DNA from: Gudongella sp964575895
GTDB taxonomy: Bacteria; Bacillota; Clostridia; Tissierellales; Tissierellaceae
Reading direction: 5' to 3'
DNA: 64,000 nucleotides
Assembly (NCBI GenBank): GCA_964575895.1
Contig: CAZNTE010000005.1
Coordinates: forward strand, 42,520-106,519
Below the pieces are notes generated by a model. That model searched no databases. It had not been told where the DNA came from and saw only the letters and a program-made list of their open reading frames with translations. Position numbers and translations under genes: made by a program. This document shows, in pieces, positions 51,277 through 58,376 of this stretch (positions are counted from its first letter, which is position 1; every line of letters starts with the position of its first letter).

Positions 51277-52563
51277 TTGAAATTAGAATTAAGAAAAATC
51301 AAAGTAACTGATTTAGCATTAGGCAATGAAATGAAGTTTGAAAATGGTCTTTTGACAATTGACCCACAGGTAATTATCGATGGACTTAAAGATGACGTAA
51401 ACGTTAAGGATGTAAGAGTTGACATTGCAAAACCAGGTGACAAAACTAGAATTATCCCTGTAAAGGATGTAATTGAGCCAAGAGTTAAAGTGGAAGGAAC
51501 TGGGAATGGTTTCCCAGGAGTAACAACAAAGATGGAGCAATTGGGATCAGGCCTTGTAAATGTTTTAAGTGGAGCAGCTATAGTAACTATAGGTGACATA
51601 GTTGGATTCCAAGAAGGTGTTATTGACATGTGGGGAGAAGGAGCAAAGTGGACACCATTTTCTACTACATATAATATAGTTGTTGATATAAGTGTTGCTG
51701 ATGGACTACAACCACATGATCATGAAACTACAGTAAGAATTGCTGGTTTAAGGGCTGCTGAGATAGTAGGAGAAGTGGCTAGAGACTTAACCAGTGATGA
51801 AGTGGAAGTATATGAAATGGGTAATATCTTTGAAGAGACAAATAAATATCCAGATCTTCCTAAGGTACTATATGTTGAGATGCTAATTTCTCAAGGATTA
51901 CTACATGATGGATATATATATGGTGTTAACAGTCAAAAGATTCTTCCGACTTTAATTCATCCAAACGAAGAACTTGATGGTGCAGTAATCAGTGGTAACT
52001 GTGTTGCAGCTTGTGATAAGATAACAACTTATCAACATCAAAACAACTCTTCAATTATTGATTTGTACAATAGACATGGAAAAGACATAAACTTTATGGG
52101 AGTAATATTAACTCCAGAGTTAACTACTTTAGAGGGAAAGTTTAGAACTTGCGATTATACTGCTAAATTATGTAAGACCTTGGGAGCAGATGGAGTAATC
52201 ATATCTGAAGAAGGATATGGAAACCCAGATTCAGATTTACTTATGATTTGTAAGAGACTTGAAGATTCAGGGATAAAGACAGTTTTAATAACAGATGAGT
52301 GCTCAGGATGGGATGGTATGAGTCAACCTTTAGCTGATACTACTAAAGAAGCTGTAGCTGTTGTTTCAGCAGGTAATGTAAGTCATGTAGTAAATTTACC
52401 TCCAGCTGACAAGGTATTAGGCAATCCAGAAGCCATAGCAACATTAGCTGGTGGATGGGAAGGATGCTTAAACGATGATGGTAGCATGAAGTGTGAACTT
52501 AATGCAGTTATCGGATCAACATCAGAAATAGGTTACCATAACTTAACTGTAAAACTTTATTAA
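51277..52563 (+). CDS. Glycine/sarcosine/betaine reductase component B alpha/beta precursor (GrdE/G/I family)
   Basis: 428 residues, the length of GrdE. Conserved blocks: KPGDKTRIIPVKDVIEPRVKVEG, GAAIVTIGDIVGFQEGVIDMWGEGA, YPDLPKVLYVEMLISQGLLHDGYIYGV, GADGVIISEEGYGNPDSDLLMICKRLE and LITDECSGWDGMSQPLAD. In the family a proprotein is cleaved at an Asn-Cys bond, the Cys becoming a pyruvoyl group that forms a Schiff base with the substrate amine. Here it is N241-C242 in SGNCVAACDK. The sequence departs from the glycine, sarcosine and betaine forms I know, so the substrate is left open. TTG start behind AGGAGGTG. Confidence 0.9.
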   Translation: MKLELRKIKVTDLALGNEMKFENGLLTIDPQVIIDGLKDDVNVKDVRVDIAKPGDKTRIIPVKDVIEPRVKVEGTGNGFPGVTTKMEQLGSGLVNVLSGAAIVTIGDIVGFQEGVIDMWGEGAKWTPFSTTYNIVVDISVADGLQPHDHETTVRIAGLRAAEIVGEVARDLTSDEVEVYEMGNIFEETNKYPDLPKVLYVEMLISQGLLHDGYIYGVNSQKILPTLIHPNEELDGAVISGNCVAACDKITTYQHQNNSSIIDLYNRHGKDINFMGVILTPELTTLEGKFRTCDYTAKLCKTLGADGVIISEEGYGNPDSDLLMICKRLEDSGIKTVLITDECSGWDGMSQPLADTTKEAVAVVSAGNVSHVVNLPPADKVLGNPEAIATLAGGWEGCLNDDGSMKCELNAVIGSTSEIGYHNLTVKLY

Positions 52564-52577
52564 GAGGAGGGAATAAT

Positions 52578-53876
52578 ATGACTTATAAAGTATTGTATTA
52601 TGTAAATCAATTCTTTGGGCAAATAGGTGGAGAAGAAAAAGCAGATATTGCGCCAATACTTAAGAATGAAAAGATTGGACCTGCAATGGGTTTTGAACAA
52701 CTACTTGGAGGAGAAGCTGAAGTAGTAGCAACTTTAATTTGCGGTGATAACTACTTTAATGAACATGAAGAAGAAGCACTTAAATTCATAATAGATGCAG
52801 TTAGTGAAGTGAATCCAGATATAGTAGTAGCCGGTCCTGCTTTTAATGCTGGAAGATATGGAATGGCTTGTGCTGGTGTTGCTACTCACGTATTTGATGA
52901 GCTGGGAATACCTGTAGTAACGGGGATGTATAAGGAAAACCCTGCAGTAGATCACTGTAAGGCAAAGGCTATTGTGGTTGAAGTTAGTGATTCAGCAGCG
53001 GGAATGAGAAATGCTCTTCCAGTAATGGCAAAGATTACTAAGAAGATACTAAAAAAAGAAGAACTTGGAATGCCTAAAGAGGAAGGATATTTCCCACAAG
53101 GAAAAAGACTTACTGTATTCTCCAATGAAAGAGGATCGGAAAGAGCAGTTAAGATGTTAGTTGCTAGACTTAAAGGTGAAGATTTTGAAACAGAACTACC
53201 AATGCCTGTATTTGACAAAGTAGAACCTGCAGCAGCAATTAAGGATATAAAAAAGGCAAAAATTGCTTTAATAACCAGTGGTGGAATAGTTCCATCAGGA
53301 AATCCAGATAGAATTCAATCAGCTAGTGCGCAAAAATGGGGTAAGTACAATATTAAAGATATAGAGAGTTTAAAGGGTGGATACTATACTATCCATGGTG
53401 GCTATGATCCTGTTTATGCAAATGAGTTTCCAGATAGAGTTGCTCCTCTTGATATTTTAAAGAAGTATGAAAAAGAGGGAGAGATTGGAGAAATCTTTGA
53501 GTATTTTTACACAACAACTGGAACGGGAACTTCAGTTGGGAATTCAATTACATTTGGAGTTGAGATAGGTAAAGAGCTTATGGATGCTGGAGTAGATGGA
53601 GCTATTTTAACTTCAACCTGAGGCACCTGTACTCGTTGCGGTGCAACGATGGTTAAAGAAATTGAAAGATATGGCATTCCTATAGTACACATGTCAACAA
53701 TAACCACTATTTCTGAATCGGTAGGAGCAAACAGAATAGTTCCAACCATTGCTATTCCATATCCAGTTGGAAATCCAACACTATCTGAAAATGTAGAATT
53801 AGACTTAAGAGAAAAACTAGTTAAAAGAGCACTAACTGCATTAACAACTGAAGTCTCAGGCGTAGAGTACTTCTAA
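52578..53876 (+). CDS. Selenocysteine-containing reductase component B gamma subunit (GrdB/F/H family)
   Basis: 432 residues read through an in-frame UGA at 53619-53621 as selenocysteine (residue 348). The frame is open 347 codons before and 84 after, and the family motif U-x2-C-x2-C is exact (UGTCTRC, U348, C351, C354). N-terminal VLYYVNQFFGQIGGEEKADIAP and VVAGPAFNAGRYGMACA, then ITSGGIVPSGNPDRI, are standard GrdB features. In protein B this Sec attacks the substrate bound to the pyruvoyl subunit, forming a carboxymethyl-selenoether passed to GrdA. A stem-loop suited to bacterial SECIS follows. Gene callers would split it at the UGA. Confidence 0.95.
53633..53649 (+). promoter_or_regulatory. 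Putative bacterial SECIS stem-loop
   Basis: TCGTTGC-GGT-GCAACGA, a perfect 7-bp stem with GGT loop, inside the coding sequence 11 bases after the Sec UGA; the loop begins 18 bases after it. Bacterial SECIS elements recognised by SelB have a short stem and a loop starting with G at about this distance. Codons through the hairpin still encode the conserved CTRCGA. Confidence 0.75.
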
Positions 53877-53881
53877 TTATA

Positions 53882-53903
53882 TCCGGGAGAGCAATCTCCC
53901 GGA
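53882..53903 (+). other. Intercistronic hairpin between the Sec gene and the ykvI-like gene
   Basis: TCCGGGAGA-GCAA-TCTCCCGGA, a 9-bp GC-rich stem. It is followed by AAAAATAAAAAG, not a T-run, so it is unlikely to terminate. Such hairpins often protect the upstream message from 3' exonucleases and lower expression of the gene beyond. Confidence 0.6.
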
Positions 53904-53928
53904 AAAATAAAAAGATAGGAGCATAGGT

Positions 53929-55008
53929 ATGGGAAAAGAAGTTAGGTGGAGTAAAGTGATATCTTATGCTGGAGCGTTTATAGCTTTTCTAATAGGCTCT
54001 GGTTTTGCTACTGGACAAGAAGTACTTCAGTACTTTAGTGGTTATGGCTTAAGTGGAATACTAGGAGTAATTGTTGTATTTCTATTGTTCTTATATGTAG
54101 GTGCAGACTTTATCCTCACAGGTCAACAAATGAAGTTTGAGAAGGGAAATGAGATTTATAGGTATTACTGTGGTAATATTGTTGGAACATTTTATGACTA
54201 CTTCTCAATTGCATTTATATACATGTCTTTTATTGTAATGATAGGTGGAGCAGGGGCAACCATTAATCAGCAGTATGGACTACCAGTTGCTTTTGGGGGG
54301 ATAATGATTGGTATTCTAGCAGTTTCCACTGTAATATTTGGATTGGGTAAAATAGTTGACATAATAGGGAAAATAGGTCCTGCAATAGTTGTTCTTACAA
54401 TTTTTTTAGGAATATCTGCTATACTTAAAAATCCTTCTGGAATAGCTACTGCAAACGATATTATTCCAGAATTAACAATGAAAAGGGCGTCGACTAACTG
54501 GTTTTATGCAGCTGGATCATATGTTGGATTTTGTATGCTATGGCTAGCGGCATTTATGGCAGCTATGGGTAAAACGTCAATTAGTAAGAGAGAAGCACTT
54601 ATGGGTTCAAGCTTTGGAGCTTTAGGTTTTAGCCTTGGTCTTGTAATAATTACTTTAGGTATTATGGCAAACATAGGTCAATTGGCAGGAACCATGGTAC
54701 CATCTCTAATACTTGCTGAGAATATATCTCCACTACTTGCAATAATATTCTCATTTATAGTAGTTGCTGGTATATACACAACCTCAGTTCCATTACTATG
54801 GCAGGTTGTAGCTAGATTTGCTGATGAAAAAACTAATAAGTTTAGAATCCTTACAGTAGTTCTTGCAGCTAGTGGAGTATTTATAGGTTTGAGAGTACCA
54901 TTTGATACTCTGGTAAATATAATTTATGTTATAAATGGTTATGTAGGAATACTATTACTTGCTTTTATGATAGTAAAGCGAGTAAGAGTATCAGTGTTAA
55001 ATAAGTAG
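53929..55008 (+). CDS. YkvI-family membrane transporter
   Basis: 359 residues with about ten membrane helices. The opening WSKVISYAGAFIAFLIGSGFATGQEVLQYFSGYG is the YkvI family signature, with the unwound helix-1 motif GSGFATGQE typical of the LeuT-like (APC/NSS) fold that binds amines and amino acids; helix 6-region and later GFCMLWLAAFMAAMG are conserved. Characterised substrates are lacking. It follows the selenoprotein gene by 52 bases and the terminator comes after it, so it belongs to the grd-like operon and may import the reductase substrate. No BCCT- or OpuD-type betaine carrier is present. Confidence 0.82.
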   Translation: MGKEVRWSKVISYAGAFIAFLIGSGFATGQEVLQYFSGYGLSGILGVIVVFLLFLYVGADFILTGQQMKFEKGNEIYRYYCGNIVGTFYDYFSIAFIYMSFIVMIGGAGATINQQYGLPVAFGGIMIGILAVSTVIFGLGKIVDIIGKIGPAIVVLTIFLGISAILKNPSGIATANDIIPELTMKRASTNWFYAAGSYVGFCMLWLAAFMAAMGKTSISKREALMGSSFGALGFSLGLVIITLGIMANIGQLAGTMVPSLILAENISPLLAIIFSFIVVAGIYTTSVPLLWQVVARFADEKTNKFRILTVVLAASGVFIGLRVPFDTLVNIIYVINGYVGILLLAFMIVKRVRVSVLNK

Positions 55009-55012
55009 TCTT

Positions 55013-55042
55013 AAACAGCTTGATCTTATCAGGCTGTTTTTT
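55013..55042 (+). terminator. Intrinsic terminator after the grd-like operon
   Basis: AAACAGCTTGAT and ATCAGGCTGTTT form a 12-bp stem (one G-T) with loop CTT, then TTT and further Ts. Confidence 0.85.
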
Positions 55043-55065
55043 CTCTTCTAATTTATACAACTTAT

Positions 55066-55074
55066 TGATATAAT
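55066..55074 (+). promoter_or_regulatory. Extended -10 promoter of the MATE gene
   Basis: TGATATAAT (extended -10 element), 38 bases upstream of the TTG start. No convincing -35 hexamer. Confidence 0.45.
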
Positions 55075-55112
55075 AGCTTAGGTACACGAAATATGTTTTA
55101 GGAGGACATCCT

Positions 55113-56477
55113 TTGAAAGGAAACAAGAAAGATCTTATTCTTAATGGAAATATATACAAGGTATTGATAACCTTATCCGTGCCAATAATGATAAATAGCA
55201 TTATACAAACCATGTACAATCTTGTAGATGGCATTTGGGTAAGTAAATTATCATCTGTCCACTTTGCAGCTACATCTTTTGTATTCCCTGTGAATTTTCT
55301 TTTCATTGCCCTAGGTATAGGGATGAGCGTTGCAGGAACATCTATCCTTTCACAGCTTGTTGGAGGTGAAGAAGAAGAGGAGGCTAAGAAATACTCTGCT
55401 CAGTTGATAGTTATTTCTCTCATGCTATCAATTATATTCTCTATTGTTGGGTTCATATTTAGTCCCTTGATTATTAGAGCAATGGGAGGGACTGGAGACA
55501 TTCTACATTATGGTAATATATACCTAAGAATAACATTTTTAGAATTACCCTTCATATTTTTATTCTTTAATATAAATTCTATGAAAAATGCCTTGGGTGA
55601 TACTGTAACCCCAACATTGCTAAGTGGAATTTCAGCAATTATAAATATAGTATTAGATCCAATATTCATATTTACCTTCAACTGGGGTATAGCGGGTGCA
55701 GCCTGGGCAACCTTTGTTTCAAGAGCCTTACTTGCAATTTATGGACTAAAGTTAATACTGAGAAAAGATAATGTAATTAGACCTGATTTTAAGAATTTCA
55801 AGTTTGACAAAGAGATAATCCAAAAAATAGTTAAGATTGGACTTCCAGCTACAATTGGCCAGTCTGGCGCTGCATTTGGATTTGTAATACTCAATGGATT
55901 CATTGTATCCTATGGCACGGCAACCATGGCAGCTTTTGGTATGGTTAATCGAGTAACATCCTTAATAATGCAACCAGCCATGGGTATTGGTGCTGCACTT
56001 ACTGCAGTTGTTGGTCAAAATATTGGGGCAAATCAGTATGATAGAGTAAGAGAATCATTTAAAAAGGCAAGTACTTTAACCCTAAGTATGGGAATAATCG
56101 GCTGTACTTTAATGCTCATATTCAACAAACCTGTGGTTAACTTTTTTATCCAATCAAAGGATGATCCAGAAGTTATACTCCAGGGGATAAACTATATGGC
56201 GTTTATAGCTTTCTCCATGCCATTAATGGGTATGTTCAGTGTATTTCAAGGTATCTTTCAAGGATCTGGTCATACAAAATACTCCATGGCAATGGAAATT
56301 GGCAGACTCTGGCTTGTAAGAATACCAATGATATTATTATTTAAGTATTTTACTGACATTGGACCATCTGGAATTTGGTTTTCTATGAGTTTTAGTAATC
56401 TTATTGTAGTTATATATGGATATTTCGTATTTAGAAAAGATGGATGGAGTCAAAAAATTATCCATTCATCAAGATAG
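55113..56477 (+). CDS. MATE family multidrug/metabolite efflux transporter
   Basis: 454 residues with twelve membrane helices in two homologous halves. Typical MATE blocks: ILNGNIYKVLITLSVPIMINSIIQTMYNLVDGIWVSKL, GMSVAGTSILSQLVGGEEEEEAKKYS, NSMKNALGDTVTPTLLSGISAIINIVLDPIFIF and NIGANQYDRVRESFKKA. It exports cationic organic compounds in exchange for Na+ or H+. Start TTG 55113 behind AGGAGG. Its 3' end overlaps the possible upstream extension of the ABC-F gene, but the true ABC-F start lies 14 bases after it. Confidence 0.92.
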   Translation: MKGNKKDLILNGNIYKVLITLSVPIMINSIIQTMYNLVDGIWVSKLSSVHFAATSFVFPVNFLFIALGIGMSVAGTSILSQLVGGEEEEEAKKYSAQLIVISLMLSIIFSIVGFIFSPLIIRAMGGTGDILHYGNIYLRITFLELPFIFLFFNINSMKNALGDTVTPTLLSGISAIINIVLDPIFIFTFNWGIAGAAWATFVSRALLAIYGLKLILRKDNVIRPDFKNFKFDKEIIQKIVKIGLPATIGQSGAAFGFVILNGFIVSYGTATMAAFGMVNRVTSLIMQPAMGIGAALTAVVGQNIGANQYDRVRESFKKASTLTLSMGIIGCTLMLIFNKPVVNFFIQSKDDPEVILQGINYMAFIAFSMPLMGMFSVFQGIFQGSGHTKYSMAMEIGRLWLVRIPMILLFKYFTDIGPSGIWFSMSFSNLIVVIYGYFVFRKDGWSQKIIHSSR

Positions 56478-56491
56478 AAGGAGTTTATAAA

Positions 56492-58363
56492 ATGGTATTA
56501 TTAACAGCAGAAAATATTTCTAAATCTTATGTTGAAAAGAAATTGGTTCATAATATTACATTCGGGATCAATGAAGGAGATAAGATTGGATTAATAGGAA
56601 TTAATGGAACTGGTAAAACCACCCTACTTAAGGTACTTGCTGGCGTGGAGGAACTAGATTCTGGAAGGTTGATCAAAGGGAACGATTTAACCATAGGATA
56701 CCTTCCCCAGAGTCCTGATTTTGACCTTGAGTCTACTGTCCTAGACCAGTTGTTTAAAGGTCATGGAGAGAAACTAAAGGTTTTAAGAGATTATGAAAGA
56801 ATAATCAATTCAAAAGATATAGATGATAAAGAGATTATAAAAATATCATCAAAAATGGATCAAATTGACGGATGGTCCTTAGAAGCTGATGCTAAAAGTA
56901 TATTAACTAAACTTAATATTTTTAATTATGATGAGAAGATAAAGAATTTGTCTGGAGGGCAAAAAAAACGTATAGCTCTTGCTTCTGCTTTAATTCAACC
57001 TACAGATATCTTAATCCTTGATGAGCCTACAAACCATTTGGATAACAATACCATTGAATGGTTAGAAGAGGTTTTGGCTTCTAGAAAAGGTGCACTGGTA
57101 ATGGTAACTCATGACAGATATTTTCTAGATAGGGTATCAAACCTTATATTTCAGCTGGATGGGGGGACCCTATATACCTATAGGGGAAATTACAGCTATT
57201 TTATGGAGAAGAAATTAGAAAGAGAAGAACTACTTCAAGCTGAGGAGAACAAATTAAAAAGCTTGTATAGAAAAGAACTAGATTGGATGAGACAGGGTGC
57301 TAAGGCAAGAAGTACAAAACAGAAGGCAAGAATACAAAGATTTGAGAAGTTAGAAGAAGCTAATGTTTCAATTAGAACTGAAGAGATGGACATAACCGTT
57401 GGTAGCACTAGACTGGGAAAGAAAATAATTGAAGCAGAGAATATTTCATTCATGTTCGGGGATAAAGTGCTCATAAAGAATTTCTCTTATGCTGTAACTA
57501 GAGATGATAGAATAGGAATCCTTGGTGATAACGGAAGTGGTAAGACCACCTTTCTTAAGCTATTAAGTGGGGACTTGAATCCTACAAGTGGATCCCTTAG
57601 CATTGGAGAAACAGTAAAGATTGGATACTTAAAGCAAGAGACACCTTTTCTAGATAGCGATCAAAGGGCAATTGACTATATCAGAGAGGGAGGAGAGTTT
57701 ATTGAAACAGATTCTGATGAAAAGATATCAGCTTCTTCCATGATGGAAAGATTTCTATTTCCCAAATCAGAACAATATACTCCTCTTAATAAATTATCTG
57801 GTGGAGAAAAGAGGAGATTATACCTACTTAGGATTCTTATGGAGTCTCCTAATGTATTATTTCTTGACGAACCTACTAATGATCTAGATATTGATACACT
57901 ACAAGTTCTAGAAGATTACATTGAAGAGTTTCCAGGTCCGGTTATAATAGTATCTCATGATAGATATTTACTAGATAAACTAGTTAATAAGATCTATGCA
58001 TTGGGTAATGGTGAAGTAAGGGAGTTTAGTGGAAATTATCAATACTTTAAGGATAATTTCAAAAATGAAGAAGTAGTAGAAGAAAAGAAGGAACCTATAA
58101 AGAAAGAAAGAGAAAAACCAAAGAAACTTAAGTTTTCATTTAATGAAGTTCGAGAGTGGGAGAATATTGAAACAGATATCCTCATCTTGGAATCAAAAAT
58201 TGAGGAAGTGAATAAGAGAATGTCACTTCATTCAACTGAATACACAAAGTTAGAGAAACTAATGGCAGATAGAAAAGAATTAGAATTAGCTCTTGAAGAG
58301 AAGATGGAGCGCTGGATTTACCTTTCTCAGAAGGCAGAGGAGATTGAAAATAGTAACCAGTAA
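56492..58363 (+). CDS. ABC-F ATPase (Uup-like)
   Basis: About 623 residues with two ABC domains on one chain and no membrane helices. Walker A sites are GINGTGKTTLLK and GDNGSGKTTFLK; signatures LSGGQKKRIALASAL and LSGGEKRRLYLLRIL; Walker B ILDEPTNHLD and LDEPTNDLDID. The ABC-F linker (about 240-310) is Arg/Lys-rich, and a C-terminal coiled coil (about 540-620) resembles Uup. ABC-F proteins act on ribosomes. A resistance role is possible but the Uup-type tail points to housekeeping. ATG 56492 follows GAAGGAG; the frame extends upstream into the MATE gene. Confidence 0.9.
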   Translation: MVLLTAENISKSYVEKKLVHNITFGINEGDKIGLIGINGTGKTTLLKVLAGVEELDSGRLIKGNDLTIGYLPQSPDFDLESTVLDQLFKGHGEKLKVLRDYERIINSKDIDDKEIIKISSKMDQIDGWSLEADAKSILTKLNIFNYDEKIKNLSGGQKKRIALASALIQPTDILILDEPTNHLDNNTIEWLEEVLASRKGALVMVTHDRYFLDRVSNLIFQLDGGTLYTYRGNYSYFMEKKLEREELLQAEENKLKSLYRKELDWMRQGAKARSTKQKARIQRFEKLEEANVSIRTEEMDITVGSTRLGKKIIEAENISFMFGDKVLIKNFSYAVTRDDRIGILGDNGSGKTTFLKLLSGDLNPTSGSLSIGETVKIGYLKQETPFLDSDQRAIDYIREGGEFIETDSDEKISASSMMERFLFPKSEQYTPLNKLSGGEKRRLYLLRILMESPNVLFLDEPTNDLDIDTLQVLEDYIEEFPGPVIIVSHDRYLLDKLVNKIYALGNGEVREFSGNYQYFKDNFKNEEVVEEKKEPIKKEREKPKKLKFSFNEVREWENIETDILILESKIEEVNKRMSLHSTEYTKLEKLMADRKELELALEEKMERWIYLSQKAEEIENSNQ

Positions 58364-58376
58364 GAAAGGAACCTAT

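Noticed and set aside
53619..53621. Nonsense mutation or assembly error making the grdB-like gene a pseudogene
   Set aside because: The frame continues unchanged for 84 codons with the exact UxxCxxC motif and a SECIS-like hairpin, as expected for selenocysteine.
58293..58376. 28-codon extension of topoisomerase III into the ABC-F gene
   Set aside because: Frame is open by chance inside the preceding gene; TOPRIM proteins start at MKKLVLAEKPS, ATG 58377.
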